DNA of 64,000 bases from Pseudomonas xionganensis (GCF_009763245.1 NZ_WKJZ01000005.1:83437-147436), one strand, 5' to 3'; positions 1-9,378 are shown, numbered from the stretch's first letter. The notes: generated from the sequence alone by a model not told the origin. Program-made: numbers and translations.

Positions 1-474
1 ATCCAGTAGCGGCGCTTCCATCTCCAGGTCTTCATACTGCTTGACCCATGTGGCACCAGCATCACGGGTCGCGAGAATCTGCGCATCGTGCCCCACAGCC
101 CAGCCATGCTGTTCATCAATAAAGAACACGGCGGCCAGTAGCTGCTTGGTGGGCACCTTGGCCTGAACCCAGCGCGAGCCATTATCGTCGGAGTAGAGGA
201 TATGACCACGATCACCCACCGCGACCAGACGCTTGCCGACCTTGGCAACATCCAACAACAGGCTTTGTTGGGCCTTGGCAGATTCAACGGCGTATTGACT
301 GGCAGCATCACTGCCGGTCTGCGCATAGGCAGGCAGGGCTGCAAAAGTCAGCATGGATAGCACACTGCACAGCGAGAGCGCTTTAGCCAGCGGCGAGTGG
401 ACGCGGAACGCCGACATGCGGGACAAACCCATTGCATGACCGGTCTGGGTGCGCCGCATGACGGGCTCACTCAT
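1..474 (-). CDS. YCF48-related (BNR/WD40-like) periplasmic protein, partial
   Basis: The first 158 codons of a gene that runs off the left edge of the window. The ATG at 474 has a strong purine-rich ribosome site (GGGGGAAGG) just upstream. A long N-region and hydrophobic core end in AYA at residues 49-51, followed by QTG, which looks like a signal peptide. The mature part carries beta-propeller blades of the YCF48/BNR kind: VGDRGHILYSDDNGSRW and then a second blade with GWAVGHDAQILATRDAG. In other Pseudomonas genomes such a protein commonly sits with DUF1329, DUF1302 and an MMPL/RND transporter, and the two DUF genes follow here. A role in envelope or lipid transport is an inference from that context. 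The C-terminus and any transporter gene are outside the window. Confidence 0.75.
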   Translation of the reverse strand, partial: MSEPVMRRTQTGHAMGLSRMSAFRVHSPLAKALSLCSVLSMLTFAALPAYAQTGSDAASQYAVESAKAQQSLLLDVAKVGKRLVAVGDRGHILYSDDNGSRWVQAKVPTKQLLAAVFFIDEQHGWAVGHDAQILATRDAGATWVKQYEDLEMEAPLLD

Positions 475-645
475 ATACCTTCCCCCTTGTTCTTATAGGT
501 AGCACTACCGTTATAGCAGAGCCGTGTATCCTACTGAGCTTTGAAAAGGCCTGACAATCGGCGCGACGTTATCTTTTGTTAAGCCAGCACGCGCGATAGA
601 GGCATTGATTGAGTGTAGAGCAGCTTTTGTCCAAGCCTCTGACGG
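475..645. other. intergenic region upstream of the YCF48-like gene
   Basis: This 171-bp gap separates the start of the YCF48-like gene from the terminator of the DUF1329 gene. Read on the minus strand it holds a possible sigma70 promoter, TTGTCA followed about 18 bases later by TAGGAT, and close to the gene the ribosome site GGGGGAAGG. I saw no other gene in it. Confidence 0.35.
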
Positions 646-672
646 AAAAAGGCCGCTACTTGCGTAGCGGCC
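646..672 (-). terminator. Rho-independent terminator of the DUF1302-DUF1329 unit
   Basis: A perfect 9-bp GC-rich stem (GGCCGCTAC / GTAGCGGCC, loop TTGC on the plus strand) is followed on the minus strand by five T. It lies 22 bases past the DUF1329 stop codon, so it probably ends the DUF1302-DUF1329 transcript before the YCF48-like gene, which then needs its own promoter. Confidence 0.8.
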
Positions 673-694
673 TTCGCCTCAACAATCGAGCAAA

Positions 695-2065
695 TTAGCG
701 AGTGCCGCGGCGACGCAAGGCAGCCGGCTTGAAGTAGCCGTCATCCGGTACCGGCTGGCTGAAGTCGATGGTGCTCGACTCCTCGTTATCCAGGTTCTGC
801 ACGTGGTAACGACGAGCCTGCAGGTCATGGAAGCTGTCCAGTGCGGACCAGGTGGTCGGCAGATCGTAGTAGTTCTTCAGGTAGGCGATGGATACACGCC
901 ACAGCTCGCCACGACCGTCATACTGATCCACCACAGCGGCCTGCCAGCTGTCCTCGTCGAGGAACAGGGTGCGCTTGGAATAGATGTGGCGGGCGCCTGA
1001 CTTCAAGGTACCCTCGACCACCCACACCCGGTGCAACTCGTTACGGGTGAAGGCCGGGTTCATATGGCCGACCTGCAGCAGGTCCTTGTACTTCACGCTC
1101 GGGCTGGTGATCTTGTAGTTGTTGTAGGGAATGTAGATTTCCTTCTTGCCTACCAGTTTCCAGTCGTAACGATCCGGTGCACCGTTGAACATATCGGTGT
1201 CATCGGCGGTACGCAGGCCATCGGCGGCAGCGATCGGGGTGTCGTAAGCCAGATTCGGCGCGCGACGTACACGGCGCTGACCGGCGTTATAGCCCCAGGC
1301 CTGACGCGGCTCTTTCACTTGATCCAGGGTCTCATGCACCAGCACCGCACCACCAGCCAGACGCGCCGGGCTCTTGGTGAAGGACAGGTAGTAGAACATG
1401 ATGTTGCCCAGATCGGCAGCCGAGCCTTTCGGGTTGTAGAACTTGAACATGGCTTCCTGCTGCGAGGTCACCAAGGAATAGCTGCCGTTACGCTGTACCG
1501 CCACTTCCGAAGCGCGACGCACGATGTAGGTACCACGGTAGCGAGCGATATGGTTCCACAGAGCCTCGACACCGCTCTGCGGGATTGGAAACGGGATACC
1601 ACCGTAGGCGTCGGTAAAGCCGTTACCACCGTCGACCAACTTGGCAGTGCTGGCATTCTTGATGCTGTTGTCATACACCCATTGCGGCGCCGAACCGGAA
1701 CGGCGGGTCTGGTAGACCGGCATCTGGTAGGTCGTCGGGTAGGCATTGAACATGGCAATCTGACCTGGGGTCAGGTTGTCCTTGTACTGATCCAGATTGG
1801 CCTGGGTGATGGTGAACAGCGGCTTGTCATCAGCAAAGGGATCGGGATGGTGCTGCCCGGCACCTTTATAGGCGGCCGGCGGCTGAGTGATGCCGCCGGT
1901 CCACTCGGGAATGGTGCCCGCAGCATTACCGGCCTTCTCGGCACCGAAGGGGGTCAGGCTGGCGCCCAGCTTGGCGGCTTCCTGAGGCGATACGGCAGCC
2001 AGCGCGCTACCAGCAGACAGTGCCAGGGCAATGGCAGCACCGATCAGCGTGTGCTTTTTCAGCAT
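695..2065 (-). CDS. DUF1329 family outer-membrane/periplasmic protein
   Basis: A 456-residue exported protein. The start is placed at the ATG at 2065, preceded by GGAGAA; a longer reading frame exists upstream but lacks a ribosome site. Residues 1-23 form a classical signal peptide (MLKKHTL, hydrophobic core, ALA then AVSPQ). The mature protein has the conserved DUF1329 features: PEWTGGI near the start, then the region with FNAYPTTYQMPVYQTRRS, and a C-terminal part rich in Trp and Tyr. From knowledge of the family, DUF1329 proteins have a lipoprotein-carrier-like (LolA/LolB) fold and occur with DUF1302 and RND genes. The gene directly follows the DUF1302 gene (67 bp gap) and ends in a terminator. 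The substrate is unknown. Confidence 0.85.
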   Translation of the reverse strand: MLKKHTLIGAAIALALSAGSALAAVSPQEAAKLGASLTPFGAEKAGNAAGTIPEWTGGITQPPAAYKGAGQHHPDPFADDKPLFTITQANLDQYKDNLTPGQIAMFNAYPTTYQMPVYQTRRSGSAPQWVYDNSIKNASTAKLVDGGNGFTDAYGGIPFPIPQSGVEALWNHIARYRGTYIVRRASEVAVQRNGSYSLVTSQQEAMFKFYNPKGSAADLGNIMFYYLSFTKSPARLAGGAVLVHETLDQVKEPRQAWGYNAGQRRVRRAPNLAYDTPIAAADGLRTADDTDMFNGAPDRYDWKLVGKKEIYIPYNNYKITSPSVKYKDLLQVGHMNPAFTRNELHRVWVVEGTLKSGARHIYSKRTLFLDEDSWQAAVVDQYDGRGELWRVSIAYLKNYYDLPTTWSALDSFHDLQARRYHVQNLDNEESSTIDFSQPVPDDGYFKPAALRRRGTR

Positions 2066-2132
2066 CTTGATTCTCCGTGAGAGCTTACAGACCAGGCGCC
2101 TGTCGGCGCCCGGCATTGTTCTGGTTTTATAT

Positions 2133-4094
2133 TTAGAAGGAGTACTTGACGTTCAGACCGATATTGTCGCGGTCGCGACCCGAGTTGCTCTGGCCAGCGC
2201 CCATAAATTCGGTGTACTGAATCTCGGCTTCCAGGCTGTTCAGGTAGCTGGCACGCAGGCCTACGGTGTAAGCCTTGCGGTCTTCGATAAAGTTACCGGT
2301 CTGATGGCCATTGCCTTGGAAGTCATGTTTAAAGACGGCGAACGGCGACAAATTGACGCCTGCGTAAACATCGTTCCAGGTACCGGACATCAGCAGGGTA
2401 TAACCATAAGCATCACTGCTGGCGCAATCCTGTTTGGCCATTGCAGCGTCGGTCGAATAGGACGTATTGGCACGACCAGCAATGCAGCGCTCGCCATTCA
2501 CAGCGTTGTACTTCAGGCTATCGCCTCGCAGGTGCTCGGATGCCAGTTCGGCTACACCAAAGAGCGAATCAAAACTCAAGATATTGCCAAAGTTGTGGAT
2601 GGCACCAATCGAGGCGTTAAATGCCTCAACACGACGATAATTGCTGACGGAACCATCGCGAGTGATCTGCTGACCAGCAATCAATGCGGTGCCCGCGCCC
2701 GGCAACGTACCCGAGTTATCAGCCAGTTGAGCCCCCTGCAGCACCAGATCACCCAGCAGGTCATTGGTTGCAGCAATACCTACAGGCAGATTCGGGCGAT
2801 AGGCCAACTCACCGAAGACCGAAGTCTCATTGACGGTGGTGTTGAAGCTAAAACCATACATACGAATATCTTCGGCATATTCACGCTTGGCTTGGGTCGA
2901 ACCTAGGAGATCTACAGTAGCCAACCCACTGGCAGTAGCAAACCCAAGCGCGCCCGTACCCGGATCAAAACCAGCCAGGCTAAGAATATCGACACCCTGA
3001 TACCCGTTCAGATCAGCATAAATAGTTGGCTCTTTGGCGTGATAATTAACCATATAGAGGCCGAACTCTGTCGAATTCAACTCTTCAGCAATATATTTAA
3101 AAGAAAAGCCGTACTGACCGTCATTTTTGGCATTGAGATCACTGGTTACATCTGCAACCTTCAGAATATTCCCAAATGAAGTATTAACACCGCTTGCATA
3201 CAATCCTGTAGCTGCAGAGAGAGGCCCAGCGAATGCGGACAACCCGTTATAGCCCGCAATAGCAGGAGCAAGCACAGTACCGTCAAAGTTGTTATAGGCA
3301 GTATTGCCACCCTCACCAAACAAGTCTGTTTCAGAGAAGAAGGTGCCCACCGGATCAATCGCCGTTTCTTTCCAGTTCCACTGGTAGAAGGCATCCATCG
3401 ACAGATTGTCGGTCAGGCCGATATTGAAGCTAATGGCCTCAACTGGCACCAGAACTTCCTTGATTTCTGCACCTGGCAGACGGAATTTGCCTGCATCTAC
3501 AGGGTTGGTGGTATTGACCCCCCCGCGATAGAAAATACCTTCACCCCAGTTAAACACCTGCTTACCGAAACGAACCCCTATCGGCATATCGCCGATATCC
3601 CAGTTGCCGTAGATGTAGGCATCGAGAATCTGCGCATCGCGACCAGCCGAGTGACGGGTTGCACGGGTAAAGCTGGTGTCATTCGGGACATTCTGGCTCG
3701 GCTGATAGGCCAGACTGGTATCCAGATAGTTATTGCGCTTATCCATGATCTGAGTGTCATAGAACGCAGTGCCGCGGACAAAAGCGCCGTAGTTCTCATA
3801 GGTCACTTCCAGATCGGAAGTGATCTTGAACACTTCGGAAACCAGGCCGGTATCGAAGTTGCGATTGCCGTCGTTGGTATTGATATCGTTGTTGCTCTTG
3901 TCCTGACCCTGCACACGCCACAGCTGGCCGTAGGAAATGGTGGTGTCGAGGGCGCCAGTGATCTGGTCGTCAGCGAAGCTGAACTCCACCGCCTGGGCAT
4001 GGACAGCCACCAGCAGTGGCAGCAGGCCGACAAAGGCGAAACCCGCCTTGGCCGGGGCAAAACGCAAAACGGGTTTACGGGACTTAATTTGCAT
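2133..4094 (-). CDS. DUF1302 family outer-membrane protein
   Basis: A 653-residue protein starting at the ATG at 4094 (ribosome site GGAGTGAAG). The signal peptide covers about residues 1-35 and ends AQA before VEFSF. The rest alternates short hydrophobic and polar strands, has many Asn, Gly and Tyr residues, and ends in NIGLNVKYSF with a terminal Phe, which is the usual signature of an outer-membrane beta barrel. From the family this is DUF1302, found beside DUF1329 in Pseudomonas and other proteobacteria and proposed to act with it in envelope transport of a hydrophobic substrate. The middle of the gene (about 2880-3350) is visibly more AT-rich than its neighbours, as expected for fast-changing surface loops. 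Confidence 0.85.
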   Translation of the reverse strand: MQIKSRKPVLRFAPAKAGFAFVGLLPLLVAVHAQAVEFSFADDQITGALDTTISYGQLWRVQGQDKSNNDINTNDGNRNFDTGLVSEVFKITSDLEVTYENYGAFVRGTAFYDTQIMDKRNNYLDTSLAYQPSQNVPNDTSFTRATRHSAGRDAQILDAYIYGNWDIGDMPIGVRFGKQVFNWGEGIFYRGGVNTTNPVDAGKFRLPGAEIKEVLVPVEAISFNIGLTDNLSMDAFYQWNWKETAIDPVGTFFSETDLFGEGGNTAYNNFDGTVLAPAIAGYNGLSAFAGPLSAATGLYASGVNTSFGNILKVADVTSDLNAKNDGQYGFSFKYIAEELNSTEFGLYMVNYHAKEPTIYADLNGYQGVDILSLAGFDPGTGALGFATASGLATVDLLGSTQAKREYAEDIRMYGFSFNTTVNETSVFGELAYRPNLPVGIAATNDLLGDLVLQGAQLADNSGTLPGAGTALIAGQQITRDGSVSNYRRVEAFNASIGAIHNFGNILSFDSLFGVAELASEHLRGDSLKYNAVNGERCIAGRANTSYSTDAAMAKQDCASSDAYGYTLLMSGTWNDVYAGVNLSPFAVFKHDFQGNGHQTGNFIEDRKAYTVGLRASYLNSLEAEIQYTEFMGAGQSNSGRDRDNIGLNVKYSF

Positions 4095-4512
4095 CGAGAC
4101 TTCACTCCGCGGACAGATCATTTTTAAGCCCCCGAATACCGGGAGCGAATGGCCATACTGATGACGACCTTGATAAACGACTGGCAACCTTCTCAGGTGG
4201 TGCAGACAGGCTGCACCCTACCCGAATGGTCAAATCAGCCTGACAAAAGCAACCATAGTGCCAATTCAAACAACCGTATAAAAATATCGATCAGACAAGA
4301 ACTAAACCATACATTCAATTTATGACCGATCATTCACTGATCAACAAATCAGCCCTACAGCATTGACTGTCTTATTTTGTCCTACATTCTGTCGCTTAAT
4401 GTCACAAGCCCCATAAACGCTAAAAACCACAGCCTCAGACCAGAGCGAAAGAGTCAAGCCGCACAGGATATTTCTTCCACTGAAAACCCTGTTTACATTT
4501 TAATCAGGTAAC
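4095..4512. other. 418-bp non-coding region upstream of DUF1302
   Basis: No credible gene is visible. The region is clearly AT-richer than its surroundings. It contains a small hairpin (GGTGCAG-acagg-CTGCACC, 4199-4217) close to the DUF1302 start and a perfect inverted repeat GATCA-N5-TGATC at 4328-4342, about 235 bp upstream of the start, which could be a regulator site. It probably carries the DUF1302-DUF1329 promoter, but I could not single out one convincing -35/-10 pair. Confidence 0.5.
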
Positions 4513-4549
4513 AAAAAAGTGTTACCGAACAACATCGGTAACACTTTTT
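4513..4549 (-). terminator. likely terminator downstream of pepN
   Basis: A perfect 15-bp inverted repeat (AAAAAGTGTTACCGA, loop of six, TCGGTAACACTTTTT). Read on the minus strand the stem ends in a run of six T, in the orientation of pepN, whose stop lies about 125 bp away. The repeat is symmetric, so it could also stop transcripts from the other side. Confidence 0.65.
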
Positions 4550-4674
4550 GTCATTTCCGTCAGTGCTCAGAAAGCCCTCTTATTACAAGGGCAAGCATAA
4601 GTCGGGCGTGTTATTCACAGCCTCAACCCAGGTGCAGGTACACAGCGACTGCGCAACGCACAATCTGCGTCGGA

Positions 4675-7335
4675 TCAGCCCGCCAGGCTTTTGCTGACCA
4701 CCTCAAACACATCACTGGACAGCTCACCCGACGCCAGAATGCGCTGCAGTTCAGCTTTCATCAGTCCCTGGCGGTTACTGTCGTACTTGGCCCAGCGGGT
4801 CAGGGGCGCCAGCAGGCGAGCGGCGATCTGCGGGTTGAGGGCGTTGAGGATGATCACCTGGTCGGAGAGAAAGCGGTAGCCGCTGCCATCGACGGCATGG
4901 AAGTTGACCGGATTCTGCCCGGCAAAGGCGCCGATCAGGGCGCGTACCTTGTTCGGATTTTTCAGGGTGAAGGCCGGGTGCTGCATCAGCTGCTGCACCC
5001 GGGCCAAGCCACCCGGCAGGGTGCAGGCCGCCTGCACGCTGAACCACTGGTCCATGACCAGGGGGTTGTCCTTGAAGTGTTCGGCAAAGGCCGTGAGCGC
5101 CTCGGCCTTTTCCGTGTCGAAGTTCGACCCCACCAGCACCGCCAAGGCAGTCAGGCGTTCGGTCATGTTGTCGCAGACCTCGTACTGTTCCAGGCAGGCA
5201 GCCAAGACTTCCGCGCGTTCGGTCAGCATCAGATAAGACAGGGCGATATTCTGCAGGCTGCGACGGGCGAAATGCGCCGCCTCGGCCACATAGGGTGTAT
5301 TGCGCGACAGCTTGCGATTGGCCTGGTAACGCTGCCAGAGCGGCTCGAACAGGGCCTCGGCCAGCTGCTGGCGGGCAAACTCGCGGGCGCTGTGGATGGC
5401 ATCGACATCGGCCACTTCGCTGATCTCGGTCAGGTAGCCCTCCCCCGGCAGCGACAGCATCTCGGCCACCATGGCCTGATCCAGGCGGTCATTCTCCAGC
5501 AGGCTGCGCAGCGCCGTGACCAGACGCTGATCCAGTTGCATGGTTTCGCCACGTTGCTGCTGACCGATCAGCTCCTGCAACACCTGCACGGACAGCTGCT
5601 GCCCGGCTTCCCAGCGGTTGAAACCGTCGCTGTCATGCTGCATCAGGAACATCAGCTGATCACGGCTGTAAGGGAAGCTCAGCTTGACCGGCGCGCTAAA
5701 GCCGCGCAGCAGCGACGGCAGGGGCTTGGCCGGCATATCGACGAAGGTAAAGGTCTGCTCGGCCTCGGTGACCGACAACACACGACTGCGGCCAACGGCC
5801 GCGCGCTCGCCCTGCAGGCGCAGCGGCAGGTCCTGACCCTGAGCATCCAGCAGGCCCAGTTCGACCGGAATGACAAAGGGCAGCTTGTCGTTCTGCCCTG
5901 GCGTCGCCGGACAGCTCTGACGGAAGGTCAGGCTGTAGGTCCGGGTAGCCGCATCAAAGGCCTCGCTCACCGCCAGGCGCGGGGTGCCGGCCTGGGTGTA
6001 CCAGCGTTTGAACTGACTCAGATCCCGGCCACTGGCATCTTCCATGGCCTGGATAAAGTCGTCACAGGTCACGGCCTGGCCGTCGTGACGTTCGAAGTAA
6101 AGATCCGAGCCCTTGCGGAAGGTCTCACTGCCGAGCAGGGTGTGGATCATGCGCAGCACTTCCGAACCCTTCTCGTAGACGGTCAGGGTGTAGAAGTTGG
6201 AAATCTCGATAAAGGCATCCGGGCGTACCGGGTGGGCCATGGGGCCGGCGTCTTCGGCGAACTGGTGGGTGCGCAGATAGGCCACATCCTCGATGCGCTT
6301 GACCGTGCGCGAGTTCATATCGGCGGAAAACTCCGCATCGCGAAATACGGTAAAGCCTTCCTTGAGCGACAGCTGGAACCAGTCGCGGCAGGTCACGCGG
6401 TTGCCCGACCAGTTGTGGAAGTACTCATGGGCCACCACCGCCTCGACCCGCTGGTGCGCCGCGTCGGTGGCGGTGTCGGCCTTGGCCAGCACGCAGCTGG
6501 AGTTGAAGATATTGAGGCCCTTGTTCTCCATGGCGCCCATGTTGAAGTCGTTGACCGCGACGATCATAAAGATGTCCAGGTCGTACTCGCGGCCGTACAC
6601 CTCCTCGTCCCACTTCATGGATTTTTTCAGACTGTCCATGGCGTGCTGGCACTTGTCGATATTCTCCGGCTCGACATAGATGCGCAGCGCCACCTCGCGG
6701 CCGCTCATGGTGGTGAAGCTGTCTTCCACGCACCAGAGGTCACCGGCGACCAGGGCAAACAGGTAAGCCGGTTTCTTGAACGGGTCTTCCCAGGTGGCCC
6801 AGTGCCGGCCGCCCTCTTCAACACCGCTGGCAATCGGGTTGCCGTTGGACAGCAGCACCGGGTAGGCATGCTGCTCGGCGCTGACCGTGGTGGTGAACTT
6901 GCTCATCACATCCGGACGGTCGAGGTAGTAGGTGATCTTGCGAAAGCCCTCGGCCTCGCACTGGGTGCAGAACATGCTGCCGGACTTGTACAGGCCTTCA
7001 AGGGCGGTGTTGCTTTCCGGGTGGATGCGCACACTGCTGTCGATCACGAAGCGCTCTTGGGTCGGCTGCAGGGTCAGGTGGCTGTCGCTCAGCTGGTAGT
7101 CCCCGGCGCCCAGGGGCCGATCGTCCAGCTTCAGCTCCAGCAGTTCCAGCTGCTGGCCGTCGAGCACCAGCGGCGGCAGACCGGCACCGGCGTCGGGATT
7201 ACGCCGCATCACCAGCTGGGCGTGCACCAGGCTGTGGTCCTCATACAGTTCGAAGGTCAGGTGGGTCTCGTCGATCAGGTAGTCGGGAACCTGATAGTCC
7301 TTGAGGTAGATCATCTTCGGCTGTTCGGTACGCAT
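4675..7335 (-). CDS. pepN: aminopeptidase N (M1 family)
   Basis: An 885-residue zinc aminopeptidase that removes N-terminal residues from peptides in the cytoplasm. The start is the ATG at 7335 (MRTEQPKMIYLKDY), which gives the usual Pseudomonas PepN length. The exopeptidase motif GAMEN is at 267-271. The zinc motif HEYFH is at 303-307, with the third ligand Glu in KEGFTVF at about 326. An N-terminal beta domain precedes it and a helical C-terminal domain of the bacterial PepN type follows. No signal peptide is present. It is the last gene of a minus-strand run; the DUF2797 gene ends 52 bp upstream. Confidence 0.97.
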   Translation of the reverse strand: MRTEQPKMIYLKDYQVPDYLIDETHLTFELYEDHSLVHAQLVMRRNPDAGAGLPPLVLDGQQLELLELKLDDRPLGAGDYQLSDSHLTLQPTQERFVIDSSVRIHPESNTALEGLYKSGSMFCTQCEAEGFRKITYYLDRPDVMSKFTTTVSAEQHAYPVLLSNGNPIASGVEEGGRHWATWEDPFKKPAYLFALVAGDLWCVEDSFTTMSGREVALRIYVEPENIDKCQHAMDSLKKSMKWDEEVYGREYDLDIFMIVAVNDFNMGAMENKGLNIFNSSCVLAKADTATDAAHQRVEAVVAHEYFHNWSGNRVTCRDWFQLSLKEGFTVFRDAEFSADMNSRTVKRIEDVAYLRTHQFAEDAGPMAHPVRPDAFIEISNFYTLTVYEKGSEVLRMIHTLLGSETFRKGSDLYFERHDGQAVTCDDFIQAMEDASGRDLSQFKRWYTQAGTPRLAVSEAFDAATRTYSLTFRQSCPATPGQNDKLPFVIPVELGLLDAQGQDLPLRLQGERAAVGRSRVLSVTEAEQTFTFVDMPAKPLPSLLRGFSAPVKLSFPYSRDQLMFLMQHDSDGFNRWEAGQQLSVQVLQELIGQQQRGETMQLDQRLVTALRSLLENDRLDQAMVAEMLSLPGEGYLTEISEVADVDAIHSAREFARQQLAEALFEPLWQRYQANRKLSRNTPYVAEAAHFARRSLQNIALSYLMLTERAEVLAACLEQYEVCDNMTERLTALAVLVGSNFDTEKAEALTAFAEHFKDNPLVMDQWFSVQAACTLPGGLARVQQLMQHPAFTLKNPNKVRALIGAFAGQNPVNFHAVDGSGYRFLSDQVIILNALNPQIAARLLAPLTRWAKYDSNRQGLMKAELQRILASGELSSDVFEVVSKSLAG

Positions 7336-7387
7336 GAGCTCTGGCCCCTGTTTGACGGCGCAACTGCGCCAGATGGCATTCGGTGGT

Positions 7388-8224
7388 TCAGGCGGCAATC
7401 TCGTGGATCGCCAGCTGGTAAGCGGTGTATTTGCGGATATTGATCACCCCGCTGTCGAACATCAGGTACTGGCCCTTGATGCCCAGCAGGGTGCCTTCGG
7501 CAATGGGGTTCTTGTCCAGATTGAAGCTGTTGATCTTGGCCGGGTAGGCGTCGATGGGATAGCTGATCTGCACCACGGCCTGTTCACTGAGCGGCTGAAT
7601 GGCCTGGATACCAAAGCGCTGCTGCAGCTCGACAAGGCCGCTGGCGCAGCTGTCGAACAGCTGTTCACGCACGGCCAGCAGATCCACCGGCGCAGCATCA
7701 CCCTTGAGCAGGGCGCGCCAGTTGGTCTTGTCCGCCACCTGGCTGCGCAGCAGGTCTTCGACAAAGCCGGACTGCTGCCGGGTGGCCACGCGCAGAATTG
7801 GCAGGGCCTGACTCGCACCCTGGTCGATCCAGCGCGTGGGAATCTGGCTGGCGCGGGTAATGCCCACTTTTACGCCGCTGGAGTTGGCCAGGTAGACCAC
7901 GTGATCGGTCATGCAGAACTGCTCGCCCCAACTCGGCTCGCGGCAAGTGCCGGCCTCATAGTGGCAACGCTCCGGGCTCATGATGCAGATATCGCACTGG
8001 GCCAGCTTCTGCATGCAGGGGTAGCAGTAGCCCTGGCTGTAGCTGCTCTTGGTCTTGCGCCCGCAATGGCTGCAGTGAATGGCGCCCAGGTATTCCAGGC
8101 GCAGCGTCTTGCCCAGCAGCGGGTTGACCGACACCTGCTCATCACCCAGGCGAAAGCTGTATTGCACCGGCGCATCGAGCTGCACCGCCATCTTGCTCAG
8201 GGAACCGCGTCCAAGCTCAATCAT
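7388..8224 (-). CDS. DUF2797 family protein with Cys-rich N-terminus and GIY-YIG-like core
   Basis: A 278-residue cytoplasmic protein of unknown function. The N-terminal half holds several Cys pairs and a His (CSHCG at about 51-55, CYPC at about 67-70, CDIC, then CHYEAGTC) that could bind zinc. After it comes VVYLANSSGVKVGITR, which resembles the start of a GIY-YIG nuclease domain, with an Arg and a Trp (TRWIDQGAS) close behind. This layout fits DUF2797 (PF10977). The start ATG overlaps the stop of yeaC (TGATG), so the two are probably translationally coupled. Whether it has nuclease activity is not known. Confidence 0.8.
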   Translation of the reverse strand: MIELGRGSLSKMAVQLDAPVQYSFRLGDEQVSVNPLLGKTLRLEYLGAIHCSHCGRKTKSSYSQGYCYPCMQKLAQCDICIMSPERCHYEAGTCREPSWGEQFCMTDHVVYLANSSGVKVGITRASQIPTRWIDQGASQALPILRVATRQQSGFVEDLLRSQVADKTNWRALLKGDAAPVDLLAVREQLFDSCASGLVELQQRFGIQAIQPLSEQAVVQISYPIDAYPAKINSFNLDKNPIAEGTLLGIKGQYLMFDSGVINIRKYTAYQLAIHEIAA

Positions 8225-8487
8225 CAGTGCAGGCTATCCGAGGACTTGAACAGCAGATTGGGGATCGGCTCAGACTTGGACTCGCATTCCTGGGGGCCCA
8301 TATAGCCGGTGCGCTCTTCCTCCGGCAGGTTCTGCATTTCCCAGGCAATCATGGCCTGCAGGGTCAGCTCCTTCTGCTCCTGGGTCAGCTTGCGACCATC
8401 AGGCCATTTGCCGATTTCCACCGCGAGCTTGAGGCTGGCATAGATTTCCGGGGTGATATTTTCAATGGCTTCAAGAAAGGACGACAT
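8224..8487 (-). CDS. YeaC family protein (DUF1315)
   Basis: An 87-residue small protein beginning MSSFLEAIENITPEIY. It matches the DUF1315/YeaC family in length and in the conserved block WPDGRKLTQEQKELTLQAMI, followed by the end motif GYM. A start six codons further upstream is possible. Function is unknown. It lies between the rhomboid protease gene (gap of 27 bp) and the DUF2797 gene, with which it shares one base. Confidence 0.85.
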   Translation of the reverse strand: MSSFLEAIENITPEIYASLKLAVEIGKWPDGRKLTQEQKELTLQAMIAWEMQNLPEEERTGYMGPQECESKSEPIPNLLFKSSDSLH

Positions 8488-8514
8488 AAGCGCCTCCAAA
8501 TACAAAGTATGAGT

Positions 8515-9378
8515 TTAACGGCCACGGCGGGCCAGCGCACCGCCCAGCAGCCCGCTCAGGCAGCCGGCGAGCAGGCCACCGACATGGGCGGCATTGGCGA
8601 TGGCGCCGAATTGCAGCAACTCGAAGATGCCGGTCATGCAGATCAGCAGCCAAGCCAACATCATCACCAGTACCCCAGGCGGCAGACGATAGGCCGGGTT
8701 CGGCGCCAGGCGCTGATAGATCCAGCAATGCCCGAGCAACCCGTAAAGCACCCCGGACAGGCCGCCAAACAGCGACGGCCCGACCCACCAGTACTGGGCG
8801 AAGTTGGCCGCCAGGCCGAATAGCAGGCTCAGCGCCAGCAGCATCAGGGCACCTTCGTAGGCCTCGATGCGCCGCCCCAGCTCCCAGTACCACAGGCAAT
8901 TCATCGCCAGGTGCAGCCAGCCGAAGTGGATCAGCATGGGACTGAGCAGACGCCACCACTGGCCACTGTTCCAGGTTTCGGCCAGGTAGCTGAAATAGAT
9001 GTAGTCACCCTGCAGGCGGAAATCGACAAAGCTTAGCCAGCGGATCGCCGCGTAATTATCACCGCCGCCGATCAAGGCGAAGATGACCAGGGTCAGGATC
9101 AGCACACTGGCCGTCAGCCGGCTGCCCAGCAGCTGCTGCAGCACGCCCGGCCCCTGCTGCGCCAGCAGCGCCGGTTGACCTTGAGCAAGGGCATCGCCCT
9201 GGGGGTAGCGGGCATAGAGCTCGCGCACCTGTTCGGCCAACTGCTCGCCGGGCACCCAGAGCACCTGCTCGCCGGCCTCTTCGGCCACCCGATGGGGCAC
9301 CTGCAGGCGCTGCAGCAAGGCGACAAAGCCGCTGAGATCGACCTGCTCCGGCAGGCGCATGGCCTCCACCGCGCTCAT
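8515..9378 (-). CDS. glpG: rhomboid family intramembrane serine protease (GlpG type)
   Basis: A 287-residue membrane protease that cleaves transmembrane helices of other membrane proteins. Residues 1-80 form a cytoplasmic domain like the NRho domain of GlpG. Six membrane segments follow. The catalytic Ser is S208 in GGLSG, the catalytic His is H265 in NAAHVGG, and the oxyanion pair is H156 and N160 in HLAMN, so all key residues are present. The start ATG at 9378 overlaps the upstream phosphatase stop by four bases (ATGA). The symbol rests on architecture. Confidence 0.92.
   Translation of the reverse strand: MSAVEAMRLPEQVDLSGFVALLQRLQVPHRVAEEAGEQVLWVPGEQLAEQVRELYARYPQGDALAQGQPALLAQQGPGVLQQLLGSRLTASVLILTLVIFALIGGGDNYAAIRWLSFVDFRLQGDYIYFSYLAETWNSGQWWRLLSPMLIHFGWLHLAMNCLWYWELGRRIEAYEGALMLLALSLLFGLAANFAQYWWVGPSLFGGLSGVLYGLLGHCWIYQRLAPNPAYRLPPGVLVMMLAWLLICMTGIFELLQFGAIANAAHVGGLLAGCLSGLLGGALARRGR

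Noticed and set aside
4519..7443. A 974-codon plus-strand frame opposite pepN
   Set aside because: It is a mirror of pepN codon bias (rich in Gln, His, Leu, Gly) with no domain or ribosome site.
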